NCBI GenBank assembly: GCA_016712225.1
Contig: JADJRL010000003.1
Coordinates: forward strand, 4,167,501-4,231,500
From: Candidatus Defluviibacterium haderslevense
GTDB taxonomy: Bacteria > Bacteroidota > Bacteroidia > Chitinophagales > Saprospiraceae
Direction: 5' to 3'
DNA length: 64,000 nt
Below the pieces are notes generated by a model, which saw only the letters and a program-made list of their open reading frames with translations, ran no database searches and had not been told where the DNA came from. Of the stretch, positions 26,589-35,732 are shown piece after piece; position 1 is the stretch's first letter, and each line of letters starts with the position of its first letter. The position numbers were made by a program, and so were the translations under genes.

Positions 26589-27074
26589 ATGATGGATCAT
26601 ATTTTGCAAATTCATTTCCAATCATTTGATCAGGGCAAAGATTTAGAAAGTCACCAGTCAAAATTATTAGCTCAGGCACTTGATGTAACGAATTTTGCTT
26701 ACGCACCTTATTCAAAATTCAAAGTTGGAGCTGCATTACTTTTGGAAAACAACATCACTATTGTAGGATGCAATCAAGAAAATGCATCCTATCCTTGCGG
26801 TATTTGTGCTGAGCGAAATGTACTTTTTTCTAAAGGAGCACTACACCCAAATGAAAAAATAAAAAGTATTGCCATTGTTGTGCAAAACCAATCAAAAGAC
26901 AATAACACACCTCCTACTCCATGCGGGCTCTGTCGCCAGGTATTGTCAGAATTCGAATTCAATAACCATCAACCCATTCAAATCATTCTAGGACATCCAG
27001 ATAGAAAAACATGGGTCTTTAATTCTTGTGCTGACCTATTACCATTAGCTTTTACTCCAAGTAGTTTAATATAA
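26589..27074 (+). CDS. cdd: Cytidine deaminase
   Basis: Homotetrameric-type deaminase of cytidine and deoxycytidine, for pyrimidine salvage in the cytosol. Zinc ligands and the proton-transferring Glu are visible: C73-A-E75 (GICAERN) and C112-x-x-C115 (PCGLC). The FAYAPYSKFKVGAAL substrate motif is near residues 36-50. Length 161 is typical. The start is an ATGATG, so either Met is possible. The stop is 2 bases from the stop of the convergent kdsB. Confidence 0.95.
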   Translation: MMDHILQIHFQSFDQGKDLESHQSKLLAQALDVTNFAYAPYSKFKVGAALLLENNITIVGCNQENASYPCGICAERNVLFSKGALHPNEKIKSIAIVVQNQSKDNNTPPTPCGLCRQVLSEFEFNNHQPIQIILGHPDRKTWVFNSCADLLPLAFTPSSLI

Positions 27075-27076
27075 AA

Positions 27077-27835
27077 TTACAATGCATTCAATTCTGCATA
27101 TAATCGAGCACGCTCCAGATCTTCTAAAGTATCTATTCCCGAATTAAATCCACTTCGTTTTTCAACAATTGCTGTGTATATGGAATAAGCATTTTCCAAC
27201 CATCTCAATTGCTCTAGTTTTTCAATTTGTTCCAAGGCACTAGGCTTCAATTTCGAGACTTCAATAAGTACATTTCTTTGAAAACCATAAATTCCAATGT
27301 GTCTAAATGCCGCATTTAATACACTTACTTTATTAGTCGAAATGTCTCTTTGATAAGGTATAGCTGCTCTGCTAAAATACAAAGCTTTTCCATGAAGATC
27401 TTTGATTACTTTGACCACATTAGGATTGGTTAAATCATCTAAATCAACTATTGCAGAAACCAAGGTACCAATTTGAATAGTTGAGTCAAGCAACAATTGA
27501 GCTAAAGTAGAAATATCTTTGGGATTAATAAATGGCTCATCCCCTTGTATATTAATGACATGTGTGAAATCATCCAAATGTTGCGCTACTTCAGCGCAAC
27601 GATCAGTTCCTGATTCGTGATGAAGCCCTGTCATTATTGCCTTTCCACCAAATCGCTCTACATGATCAAACACTATATGATCATCTACTGCAACAATTAC
27701 TTCATTCAATTCAGGGCATTGTATTACTTGGTTATAAACGCGTTCAATAACCGATTTACCGTTAATGTCTTTAAGCAATTTTTCAGGAAGTCTGCTGGAA
27801 TTGAGACGTGCTGGAATGATGGCTAGGATTTTCAT
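27077..27835 (-). CDS. kdsB: 3-deoxy-manno-octulosonate cytidylyltransferase (CMP-Kdo synthetase)
   Basis: Activates Kdo as CMP-Kdo for lipopolysaccharide inner-core synthesis in the cytosol. The N-terminal nucleotide-binding segment IPARLNSSRLPEKLL is typical, with VIERVYNQ, then THVINIQGDEPFI and an HIGIYGFQRN block later. Length 252 is normal. It implies that this organism makes Kdo-containing LPS. It is convergent with cdd. A TACTTTTG -7-like element lies 32 bases upstream at 27867-27874. Confidence 0.95.
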   Translation of the reverse strand: MKILAIIPARLNSSRLPEKLLKDINGKSVIERVYNQVIQCPELNEVIVAVDDHIVFDHVERFGGKAIMTGLHHESGTDRCAEVAQHLDDFTHVINIQGDEPFINPKDISTLAQLLLDSTIQIGTLVSAIVDLDDLTNPNVVKVIKDLHGKALYFSRAAIPYQRDISTNKVSVLNAAFRHIGIYGFQRNVLIEVSKLKPSALEQIEKLEQLRWLENAYSIYTAIVEKRSGFNSGIDTLEDLERARLYAELNAL

Positions 27836-27866
27836 ATATACAAATCAGTAATTACGTTAAACAAAA

Positions 27867-27874
27867 CAAAAGTA
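27867..27874 (-). promoter_or_regulatory. -7 element TACTTTTG for kdsB
   Basis: Plus-strand CAAAAGTA; matches TAnnTTTG. No clear -33 TTG at the expected distance. Confidence 0.32.
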
Positions 27875-27991
27875 ATATCCTTGTCATGAAATAAGTAATT
27901 ATTTTAACTATTACATAATCCTTTCAATACAAACTCAAATCTTTTATTACAGAACTCTTTGCTCTTTCAAGAAAATATACTCTTCCGTTGT

Positions 27992-28320
27992 TTAAGTTCG
28001 CAAATTAAATTCGAGTAAAAATAGATAATTAAAAGTAGTCATAGAAATTTGAGTCGGCCTTAAGGGATAAGCCGTGAAAAAATGATGCAATGAAACCGTT
28101 AAAAATTCAAAACTGTATGAGCTCAACAAAATATTAAACAAAAGAACGAAAAAGCGAGCTGAGCAAGTGTAAGGCCAAAAAAAAGAAAGAAAGACAAATG
28201 CGAGTTTTTTGAATTTAGGTTTCATGAAATCATTTTAGGCTTAGACCTTACAGCCCTGCCTGACTGACGTCAGTCAGGCAGGCTAGAATTTTTGGTTCTT
28301 TTTTTTCATGAAAAAAGAAC
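27992..28320. repeat. Dispersed-element-like block with a 28-bp perfect palindrome
   Basis: The 684-base gap between kdsB and the DUF1801 gene holds no convincing gene. It has a perfect 28-bp palindrome at 28255-28282 (centre GACGTC; arms of CCTGCCTGACTGAC). A second hairpin GTTCTTTTTT-TTCATG-AAAAAAGAAC follows at 28295-28320. The 5' side (27992-28240) can be read as a 77-codon ORF on the minus strand, but its composition looks like that of non-coding intergenic elements. I infer a MITE- or REP-like mobile remnant rather than a gene. Confidence 0.5.
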
Positions 28321-28519
28321 ATAAAGTTATTAATTATACCGAAATTAATATTTCAGAAATATATCTAAAACAAAATAATTTTAAATCACTCTTCTAATTT
28401 GCATAGTGCAAAGAGTTATGAATTTCTAAACCTCGAAAGGTGTTTGAGGAAACTTTAGAAATAACATGTTTTGAAGCAATTTTAAGCTATTAAAAATACA
28501 GTAAAACACAATAAAACAC

Positions 28520-28891
28520 TTAAGATTTCTTGCGCTTAACTTGCTTTGCAATTTCTTGATTAGCCAATACTTTAAAATCTATAATTCGCTCAATCAAATC
28601 CATAGGCATTGGTTTGTTAAGCGGAAACTGAACAGAACCTTTTCCCTGTTTATAGATTGATAATTCATTTTTGAAATGTTCATGACCCTGAGGTGTAGCA
28701 TACAATCCAATATGATTTTTAAATGCTGCAAAATAAATGAGTGGTTTCCCATTAGTCTTATATGCAGGAATGCCATAGGAGATACTTTCAACCACATCTG
28801 GCACTTTATGTTTTATTAGTGCTCTAATTTCAGTAAGAATTTCCTGAACTTCAGCCGGGAAACTTTTGATATACAATGTTACACTATCCAT
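28520..28891 (-). CDS. DUF1801 (YdhG-like) protein
   Basis: 123 residues, soluble. Family features are ESISYGIPAYKTNGKPLIYFAAFKNHIGLY and KGSVQFPLNKPMPMDLI. The fold belongs to the YdhG/FrataxIn-like group sometimes called iron chaperone, but the molecular role is not established, so I do not name one. A repeat element separates it from the AHSA1-domain gene on the same strand. Confidence 0.82.
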   Translation of the reverse strand: MDSVTLYIKSFPAEVQEILTEIRALIKHKVPDVVESISYGIPAYKTNGKPLIYFAAFKNHIGLYATPQGHEHFKNELSIYKQGKGSVQFPLNKPMPMDLIERIIDFKVLANQEIAKQVKRKKS

Positions 28892-28995
28892 TTCGAAATT
28901 TTAGATTTTAGCTATTTACAAAACCTGAAAATTATAATAATATCAATTCAAAAATTTAATATAAATCACAACTACTCAGATCACAATAAGTACGT

Positions 28996-29150
28996 TAAGT
29001 TTTTTCATCATTTTTGCAAAAATCAAGCAAAAATGTACCGTTGCTTCGAACGGCACAAGTCGCCAAAAACCTTATGAATTTCCTTTTCGCGACGGATGTT
29101 ATCCGTCGCAATAAATTGATCGCCCCTACAGACCTATGACTTATCTAGTT
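28996..29150. repeat. REP-like dispersed element, copy 1
   Basis: A 155-base block repeated at 39478-39636 in the same orientation. It contains three inverted repeats: ATTTTTGCAAAAAT, CCGTT-GCTTCG-AACGG, and GCGACGGAT-GTT-ATCCGTCGC (nine pairs). The first 70 bases differ from copy 2 at only a few positions. No ORF is present. It lies between two minus-strand genes. Confidence 0.68.
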
Positions 29151-29259
29151 AAGACAGTTCACAAATCTAAAAAGATGATATATTCCCACAATTGTCAATT
29201 TAAATTACTTTCTTGATTTTGAAAATAAATTAAGCCTATTGAGCTCAATGATTGCTGAT

Positions 29260-29676
29260 TTAATTCGTTTCTGTGTAATGCTTAAAATGATTCAAGATAG
29301 CTTGCCATCCAAGCTCTTGCAATTCTAAAGAATTTTCATTTTCGGCTTCAAAAGATTCAAAAATGGTCGTTGACTTCTGATCACCCACAAAACTGATAAA
29401 CACTTTCCGCCCATCCGATAAAGTATATTCAATCTTCTTTAATGGCTCAATACTATTATAAATGCCTTCAAAATCGAATCCAAAACTTCCATCTTTAGCT
29501 TCCATTCGAGATAGAAATTTTCCACCGACCGTTAAATCATTTTCAGCTTTGGTGGTATGCCAATCATCCGATGCTTGATTCCAGCATTTGATACATTCAG
29601 GATCTGTCCAATGGGACCATACTTTTTCAACGGGAGCATGTATTTGAATTTTTACAGTAATTACTTGCTTTGTCAT
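29260..29676 (-). CDS. AHSA1/SRPBCC-domain protein
   Basis: 138 residues with the Aha1 C-terminal-like START/SRPBCC fold: HAPVEKVWSHWTDPECIKCWNQ, GGKFLSRMEAKDGSFGFDFEGIY, and a final helix GWQAILNHFKHY. Such small proteins bind hydrophobic ligands or act with other proteins, but a specific substrate cannot be named. It lies on the minus strand, with copy 1 of a REP-like element downstream. Confidence 0.85.
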   Translation of the reverse strand: MTKQVITVKIQIHAPVEKVWSHWTDPECIKCWNQASDDWHTTKAENDLTVGGKFLSRMEAKDGSFGFDFEGIYNSIEPLKKIEYTLSDGRKVFISFVGDQKSTTIFESFEAENENSLELQELGWQAILNHFKHYTETN

Positions 29677-29696
29677 ATTCTGAATATTTTTATAGT

Positions 29697-30044
29697 CTAT
29701 GGTTCATTTTTTAAAATTTCTGATGTGACATACATTTGCATTGAAATACACCACCTTAGAATTATTAATATTATAGCAAAAATACCTCCAAAAACATATA
29801 AAAATAAAATTTTGAAATTGATTTTATATTTCTTAGCCAATAACATACTTTTTTAATTCGTTCAACTATGTAAAAATGAACAGCGGGAGTTAAGATGTTC
29901 TAATACTTAGCTAATCAAAAACAAATTAAAAAACCCATCAATCGATCACAAAGTGAAATAAAATGTAATTAGGTCTTAAAGGACCATTTTTTTAATAATA
30001 AAAGGTTAGAATGGTTATTTATTACATATTAAATAAAAATGTAA
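29697..30044. other. AT-rich spacer without a gene
   Basis: No supported ORF. A plus-strand 99-codon frame at 29557-29856 mostly overlaps the AHSA1 gene in antisense and is not supported. The segment ends in the promoter of the LysM protein gene. Confidence 0.5.
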
Positions 30045-30052
30045 TATATTTG
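30045..30052 (+). promoter_or_regulatory. -7 element TATATTTG for the LysM protein gene
   Basis: Matches TAnnTTTG and lies only 15 bases before the ATG at 30068, implying an almost leaderless transcript. It argues for the ATG at 30068 over the one at 30062. Confidence 0.42.
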
Positions 30053-30067
30053 CAGTAAATTATGCTT

Positions 30068-30901
30068 ATGAAAGCTTTATCCCCCTTAATTCTAGGTCTA
30101 CTTATTACTGCATCTTTAACAGCTCAAACCCCTATCTTAGCCTCATTTGATAGTCAAAACAAAGTATATAGTCTGCATCAAGTTATAAAAAAACAATCCA
30201 TTTACGCAATATGCAAATATTATCAAATCACAGAACAAGAATTGTTAGCAGCCAATCCGGATTTAAATCGAAATTCTTTACCCGAGTCCATTTGGTTGAA
30301 AATTCCGCTAACAAATACGATCCAATTGAATAATACCGGGCTTTCGTCTAATCTAGTTCCCATTTTTTATAAAATGCAAAAAGGTGAAACGGTCTATGCC
30401 TTAGCGAAAAACAAACTTAAAATACATCCATCGCAGCTTCAATCTTTAAATAATATTAACCTCAATAACATTCACCAGGACCAAATGGTACAAATTGGTT
30501 GGCTCAATACGACTAAAACAACCACAGCAACAATGCTTCCAAGCGAGAATGAAACCCTTAATGACACCATTTCAACACAACTGGAAGATAAAGGGACTAT
30601 ACCTGCTGAGGCAACCGGAAAAGCTATAGATTTAACCAAAACTTCAAGAGGAGTAGCCTGGTGCCCGGAAGTAGACCTAGGAGAAAGTGGATATTTCGCT
30701 CTTCACGCCAAAGCCAAGAGAAACTCATTAATCGAGATTACGAACCCTATATTGGGTCGAACCGTAATGGCAAAAGTTATAGGCAGAATCCCCAAAAACA
30801 TCCCAAAAGATGTTCAAGTTCTGGTATCTAAAGATGTAGCCAATGTATTATTGGCTAATAATTCAAGGTTCTTTGTTCAGATACGTTACGGACTCAAGTA
30901 A
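30068..30901 (+). CDS. LysM-domain secreted protein with a DPBB-like C-terminal domain
   Basis: A signal peptide (about 1-20, ending SLTAQ) is followed by two LysM-like peptidoglycan-binding units (about 35-90, and 100-150; YKMQKGETVYALAKNKLKI). A low-complexity Thr/Glu linker follows. The C-terminal domain (about 195-277; LHAKAKRNSLIEITNPILGRTV) resembles the double-psi beta-barrel of RlpA-type proteins. It likely works at the cell wall or periplasm. The start at 30068 is preferred because the -7 box lies just upstream. The next gene begins 28 bases after its stop, with its own -7 box. Confidence 0.75.
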   Translation: MKALSPLILGLLITASLTAQTPILASFDSQNKVYSLHQVIKKQSIYAICKYYQITEQELLAANPDLNRNSLPESIWLKIPLTNTIQLNNTGLSSNLVPIFYKMQKGETVYALAKNKLKIHPSQLQSLNNINLNNIHQDQMVQIGWLNTTKTTTATMLPSENETLNDTISTQLEDKGTIPAEATGKAIDLTKTSRGVAWCPEVDLGESGYFALHAKAKRNSLIEITNPILGRTVMAKVIGRIPKNIPKDVQVLVSKDVANVLLANNSRFFVQIRYGLK

Positions 30902-30908
30902 ATTTAGT

Positions 30909-30916
30909 TAAATTTG
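30909..30916 (+). promoter_or_regulatory. -7 element TAAATTTG for the cystathionine beta-synthase gene
   Basis: Matches TAnnTTTG; it lies 13 bases before the ATG at 30930. Read-through from the LysM gene is also possible. Confidence 0.38.
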
Positions 30917-30929
30917 CGCAAAATTCTAC

Positions 30930-32288
30930 ATGAGCTACTACAACAATATCTTAGAAACCATAGGAAATACCCCATTAATTAAACTTAATCGAATAGTGTC
31001 AGGTGTTCCCGGTACTATTTTAGCGAAAGTAGAAACCTTTAATCCAGGTCACTCTATAAAGGATAGAATGGCTGTAAAAATGGTAGATGATGCAGAGGCT
31101 AAGGGATTTCTAAGACCTGGTGGAACCATCATAGAGAGCACAAGTGGAAATACCGGAATGGGATTGGCCCTAGTAGGATGTGTCCGAGGTTATAAATGCA
31201 TATTTACAACCAATGACAAGCAGTCTAAAGAAAAAATAGACATGCTTAAAGCAATGGGAGCTGAAGTAATCGTTTGTCCTACCAATGTAGAATCTAAAGA
31301 CCCAAGGTCCTATTATTCTGTAGCTGAAAAATTAAGCAAAGAAATAAATAACTCATTCTGGTTCAATCAATATGGGAATTTATCGAACAGTCAAGCGCAT
31401 TATGAAAGTACCGGACCTGAAATCTGGAAACAAACTGAGGGTAAAATCACTCACCTTGTCGTAGGTGTAGGCACTGGAGGAACTATTTCTGGAACGGCAA
31501 AATATTTAAAAGAACAAAACCCAAATATTAAAATCTGGGGTATTGATACTTATGGCTCCGTATTTAAAAAATTCAAAGAGACTGGGGTCATAGATCCAAA
31601 TGAAATCTACCCTTACCTCACAGAAGGTATAGGTAAAGAAAACATTCCTTTAAATGTAGATATGTCTCTTATCGATTTATTTGAAAAAGTAACTGATAAA
31701 GATGCCGCCCTTACAGCCAGAAGGTTGGCCAAAGAAGAGGGCATTATGCTGGGATTTTCAGGTGGTTCAGCTATGGCTGGTTTATTGCAATTAAAAGCCC
31801 AATTGACCAAAGATGATGTGGTCGTTATTATATTTCACGATCACGGAAGCCGCTATCTAGCTAAAATTTACAATGATGACTGGATGAGAGAACGTGGCTT
31901 TCTAGAAGGAGAATTGAAAGTCCAGGATTTAGTAGAAGCAAAAAACGATAAGTCTTTTTATTCCGTAAACGCAACTGATAAAGTTCGCGATGTACTGAAT
32001 ATTATGAAACAAAGGGATATTTCTCAATTACCGGTCATGGAAAACGGTGAAGTCATAGGTACCGTATCTGAAAACTCCATACTTGCCTATATTTTAGAGA
32101 ATCCGATGCAGAATGCTGACAAAGAAGCTAGACATATCATGTCAGAACCTTTGCCAAATGTTTCTATGGATCTTCCATTAAATCTCCTCAACAAATGTTT
32201 TTCTGAAAAAACCCCAGGTGTTATTACAAAGGACACCTCAGGACAATATCATGTTTTAACCAAATATGATATCATAAAAGCATTATAA
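30930..32288 (+). CDS. cbs: Cystathionine beta-synthase-like PLP enzyme with two CBS domains
   Basis: A PLP-dependent fold II enzyme of the cysteine synthase/cystathionine beta-synthase family. The N-terminus is IGNTPLIKLNRI. The PLP Lys lies in NPGHSIKDRMA (about residue 44). The phosphate-binding loop is GTGGTISGT, and SGNTG binds substrate. From about residue 335 come two CBS domains (DISQLPVMENGEVIGTVSE), which in this family sense adenosyl ligands or regulate. A role in transsulfuration is likely; without assay, cysteine synthase activity is an alternative. It ends directly against the NlpC/P60 gene on the other strand. Confidence 0.86.
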   Translation: MSYYNNILETIGNTPLIKLNRIVSGVPGTILAKVETFNPGHSIKDRMAVKMVDDAEAKGFLRPGGTIIESTSGNTGMGLALVGCVRGYKCIFTTNDKQSKEKIDMLKAMGAEVIVCPTNVESKDPRSYYSVAEKLSKEINNSFWFNQYGNLSNSQAHYESTGPEIWKQTEGKITHLVVGVGTGGTISGTAKYLKEQNPNIKIWGIDTYGSVFKKFKETGVIDPNEIYPYLTEGIGKENIPLNVDMSLIDLFEKVTDKDAALTARRLAKEEGIMLGFSGGSAMAGLLQLKAQLTKDDVVVIIFHDHGSRYLAKIYNDDWMRERGFLEGELKVQDLVEAKNDKSFYSVNATDKVRDVLNIMKQRDISQLPVMENGEVIGTVSENSILAYILENPMQNADKEARHIMSEPLPNVSMDLPLNLLNKCFSEKTPGVITKDTSGQYHVLTKYDIIKAL

Positions 32289-33020
32289 TTATTGCCATCT
32301 TTTAATGGAATGCAATGGGTGTGTCATAGTATCCGTATCCATGTTATAAATGCCTTTTTCATCAATAAAGTCTATCCGAACTTTACCTGAGGCATGAAGT
32401 ATACTTTCAGTTGATAATAGTATACCTACGTGCGTAATGTGACCTTCCCTATTTGAGAAAAAGGCCAAATCTCCCGGCAGAGACTCATTTAATGATACTT
32501 CAGTATGACCTATCTCAGCTTGTTGTCTGGCATCACGAGGCCATTTATAGCCCATAATTCGGCCAAATAATTGGGTTAGTCCGGAGCAATCTATTCCGAA
32601 AATAGTTCGTCCACCCCACAAATATGGACACCCATAAAAAACAGTCTGAATCAGCGCTAAAGCTTCATCAATACTTAGATTTTCCTTCGATATTCTGTAG
32701 GTCCATTCATCTTCGTCTTTGATCAATTCAGGGTTTACTAACGCCCCAAAAGGCAAATAACTGGATTCCAAATCTGTATCCAAATAGGTAAATGGTGAAA
32801 TGACAAAATCAATATTTTCTTTGGCATGTTCGATTAAGGAATATTTATCTTCAACCCATCCTTGATACCCGTCGTGTATGGATTCGACATATGCCCATTC
32901 ATTTTCATGCTGAAGAATACGAACAGACTCACCATATAATAATTGGTTTACCAATTCTGATCGATGCGAAGGTTCTTTTCTCACTTGAACCGTAGCCAAA
33001 ACAACACGATATATTTTCAT
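32289..33020 (-). CDS. NlpC/P60 (C40) peptidoglycan endopeptidase with SH3-like N-domain
   Basis: Counting from the start at 33020, the catalytic Cys is near 145 (DCSGL), the His near 197 (ITHVGI) and the third polar residue near 209 (ILHASG). The N-terminal half carries bacterial SH3 modules (TVQVRKEPSHRSE ... YQGWVE). Such enzymes cut peptide stems. The frame is open from 33044, but a TATTTTTG -7 box at 33026-33033 lies inside that extension, so the ATG at 33020 is preferred. No clear signal peptide is seen, which suggests a recycling role like the YkfC type (inference). Confidence 0.84.
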   Translation of the reverse strand: MKIYRVVLATVQVRKEPSHRSELVNQLLYGESVRILQHENEWAYVESIHDGYQGWVEDKYSLIEHAKENIDFVISPFTYLDTDLESSYLPFGALVNPELIKDEDEWTYRISKENLSIDEALALIQTVFYGCPYLWGGRTIFGIDCSGLTQLFGRIMGYKWPRDARQQAEIGHTEVSLNESLPGDLAFFSNREGHITHVGILLSTESILHASGKVRIDFIDEKGIYNMDTDTMTHPLHSIKRWQ

Positions 33021-33025
33021 CCATG

Positions 33026-33033
33026 CAAAAATA
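33026..33033 (-). promoter_or_regulatory. -7 element TATTTTTG that decides the NlpC/P60 start
   Basis: Plus-strand CAAAAATA reads TATTTTTG on the minus strand, five bases before the ATG at 33020. A start at 33044 would lie upstream of the promoter. The transcript would be nearly leaderless. Confidence 0.4.
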
Positions 33034-33095
33034 TGAAAAACCACATTTAATCTGAGTTAAATTCACTTATCTTGCAACTTTAAAAATAGAATAAC

Positions 33096-34166
33096 ATGTC
33101 ACGCTATCATACATTTACCAAAATTTTCTTTGTTTGTATTTTCATAGCTCTAACGAAGTATAGTTATTCCCAAGATGTTTCCTTTTCCCAATATCAGGTC
33201 CTCCTACCCTACTACAATCCGGCTTTTACTGGAGCATTTAACGGAAGTTATCGGGTTCGACTCATCAACAGAAATCAATGGATTGGTTTTAGTGATAAAT
33301 CTTACAGATCATTTGCCATAGCCGGTGATATTAAATTTAGAATTAAAAACAAAAATATAAATACAGACTACCTAGGACTGGGAGCCTATTTTATTACCGA
33401 TAGAGCACAAATTGTAGATTGGAATACCAATGAAATCAATATCACATTGGCTTATCACAAAAGACTCAATAAAATAAAAAATTCTTACTTAACAGGCGGC
33501 CTTGGCATTGGAGTACAACAACGCTCTTTAAGTTATGACAACATTTATTTTGAGGACCAATTTGATGGTCTAAACTTATATAACAGACCTACTAATGAGA
33601 TTCTTCCACCAAATATTTATGCCTATTCGGATTTAAAAATCGGCATACAATACAATACCAATCTTAAACCCAATTGGATACTTCAGACAGGGCTATCCAC
33701 TCAGTATTTGCTGAATCCGAATTGGTCCTTATTTAAAAGTATAGAAGACATTAATTACAACGGCTCTACAAAAAGTAATGCACCCTTAGAATTAAATTTC
33801 ATTACTAATCTTTCTTATATCTACGATAAATACAATACGATATATCCAAAATTATTTATCAGCAGTCAAGGACCCCATCAAATCATACAAGTGGGCACAT
33901 CTTACAGACATGCCGATTATTCAGTAAAACAAACAGCAATTCATGCAGGAGTATCATTAAGAATCGTCAACACACCCTCTGCAATATTACCTGTAGATTT
34001 AGGATTATTGGCCGGATATGAAATCAAAAATTTCATAATAGGCTTGCATTATGACATAGGATTAAGAGATGCCATCAAGTATGGCCGACCTTCACATTCA
34101 TTTGAGATTAGTCTTTCGTTGGTTGGAGATTATGACAATGAAGGATTTGTTTGTCCTCAGTTTTAA
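33096..34166 (+). CDS. PorP/SprF-family type IX secretion membrane protein
   Basis: 356 residues with a signal peptide (about 1-25, ends YSYSQ). The family opening DVSFSQYQVLLPYYNPAFTG follows, then a 14-stranded-barrel-like pattern of alternating hydrophobic strands. PorP/SprF proteins sit in the outer membrane and work with T9SS to anchor or export substrates. The usual partner PorE-like gene is not adjacent but lies 3.3 kb downstream on the other strand (37463-39418). Which T9SS substrate it serves is unknown. Confidence 0.85.
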   Translation: MSRYHTFTKIFFVCIFIALTKYSYSQDVSFSQYQVLLPYYNPAFTGAFNGSYRVRLINRNQWIGFSDKSYRSFAIAGDIKFRIKNKNINTDYLGLGAYFITDRAQIVDWNTNEINITLAYHKRLNKIKNSYLTGGLGIGVQQRSLSYDNIYFEDQFDGLNLYNRPTNEILPPNIYAYSDLKIGIQYNTNLKPNWILQTGLSTQYLLNPNWSLFKSIEDINYNGSTKSNAPLELNFITNLSYIYDKYNTIYPKLFISSQGPHQIIQVGTSYRHADYSVKQTAIHAGVSLRIVNTPSAILPVDLGLLAGYEIKNFIIGLHYDIGLRDAIKYGRPSHSFEISLSLVGDYDNEGFVCPQF

Positions 34167-34195
34167 TGGATCTGATCTTTTAAAACTTGATTATT

Positions 34196-35695
34196 TTATA
34201 GTAACTTTTTTTTCATCTCAACAGCTACTTTTCGATCATTACTCAAACGCTGAACTTTGAATTGTTCACCGTATTTATTTATAGACATCATGTATTCTTT
34301 AAATCCATCTTTTCTAACCACTCTTATTTTTAATCGGTCGAGAATTTTACCCACAATTAAATCTTTATAATAAGAATTACGCTTACACAATGCATCATTT
34401 AATGTTTCTTCAATTTTTGAAATCTCATTTTCTAAATGCTCAAATTCAATAAACCATTCATGATACGCCAAAGCCTGATCGTCAGGGTTAACGTGTGGGG
34501 CAACGCAAAATTCAGTTATAGAGAATCCATGTATTTTTTGGGCATGAGCCATTGCAGCCTCTATCTCAGAAGCAATAACATGTTCACCAAAAGCAGAAAT
34601 GTATTGTGACACACGTCCGGAAACTTTTAATTTATAAGGCTTTAATGATGTGAATTTGACCAAATCCCCAAGCATATAGGACCAAAGACCTGCGTTACTA
34701 CTTAATACTATGGCATAATCAGTATTAAGTTCTACTTCATTTAATAAAAGCCGCGATGGTTTTGACGAACCAACTTCACTTAAAGGAATGAACTCATAAA
34801 AAATACCTGATTGAATGATCAGCCTCATTTCATCGACAAATGGATTATCCTGATAGGCAATAAATCCTTCACTCGCCGGATACGTTTCAATTAATGCAAT
34901 TTTTTTTCCAATAAGATCATTCATCCGACTTTCATAGGGTTGATAATTAACCCCACCATGAATATATAATTCTAAATTTGGAAAAACTTCTAACACATTT
35001 TTCTTACCCGTTTTCTCTAACAATTTTTCAAAGAGCATTTGAACCCAAGGCGGAATTCCACTAATCGCGCGCAAATCTCTTGGCAATAAATCTTCAATTA
35101 TTTTCTCTACTTTCAATTCCCAGGGTTCAATACAATTCAATTTATAATCAGGCAGTTTAGCTCCTTTAAACCAAGCGGGAATTTCATGATTTACGATACC
35201 TGATAATCTACCTGTAGCTATTCCATTTGTAAATTCCAATTCCGGTGACCCTGATAAAAATAACATTTTTCCATCAAAAATTTTGGTTTCAGGTACATGA
35301 TACACGTAAGAGAATAATGCGTTTCTAGCGCTATTAATATGATTAGAAACACTCACTTGAGTTATTGGAATATATTTAGTTCCAGATGTTGTTCCTGACG
35401 TTTTTGCTAAATATTTAGGTTTACCGGGCCATAAAACATTCATTTCTCCATGTGCAGCACGATCAAAATAAGTTCTCAGTCCTTCATAATCTCTTACAGG
35501 AACAGCTTCTTGATAATCCTTTATTGATTTAATCTTTGAAAAAGAGTGGTCTTTACCAAATACTGTTTTTTTACCATTGAGCATTAATTTATTAAATATC
35601 TCTTGTTGGTAACGTTGCGGAGCATTTGCGATTACCTCTTCACGTTTACAAACAACTTTGGCTGTTGTTCGAATCAAATTTGATTTTATACTCAT
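34196..35695 (-). CDS. GH3 superfamily acyl-adenylating enzyme
   Basis: A 499-residue member of the GH3 branch of the ANL superfamily. The adenylate-forming motif TSGTTSGTKYIPIT is near residue 94, followed by YPASEGF (about 270) and LGDLVKFTSL. Plant GH3 enzymes conjugate amino acids to hormones; bacterial members are usually uncharacterised, so the substrate cannot be stated. It follows the LolA-like gene by 37 bases on the same strand, suggesting an operon. Confidence 0.85.
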   Translation of the reverse strand: MSIKSNLIRTTAKVVCKREEVIANAPQRYQQEIFNKLMLNGKKTVFGKDHSFSKIKSIKDYQEAVPVRDYEGLRTYFDRAAHGEMNVLWPGKPKYLAKTSGTTSGTKYIPITQVSVSNHINSARNALFSYVYHVPETKIFDGKMLFLSGSPELEFTNGIATGRLSGIVNHEIPAWFKGAKLPDYKLNCIEPWELKVEKIIEDLLPRDLRAISGIPPWVQMLFEKLLEKTGKKNVLEVFPNLELYIHGGVNYQPYESRMNDLIGKKIALIETYPASEGFIAYQDNPFVDEMRLIIQSGIFYEFIPLSEVGSSKPSRLLLNEVELNTDYAIVLSSNAGLWSYMLGDLVKFTSLKPYKLKVSGRVSQYISAFGEHVIASEIEAAMAHAQKIHGFSITEFCVAPHVNPDDQALAYHEWFIEFEHLENEISKIEETLNDALCKRNSYYKDLIVGKILDRLKIRVVRKDGFKEYMMSINKYGEQFKVQRLSNDRKVAVEMKKKLL

Positions 35696-35732
35696 AATTC
35701 AATAATCACTTTATAACTAATAACAAATCGAT

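Noticed and set aside
27992..28225. 77-codon minus-strand ORF
   Set aside because: The frame falls in a repeat-like block next to a long palindrome. The hydrophobic and Phe-rich composition comes from AT-rich DNA; no domain or export signal is convincing.
29557..29856. 99-codon plus-strand ORF antisense to the AHSA1 gene
   Set aside because: It mainly reads the opposite strand of a well-supported gene and has no domain or promoter of its own.
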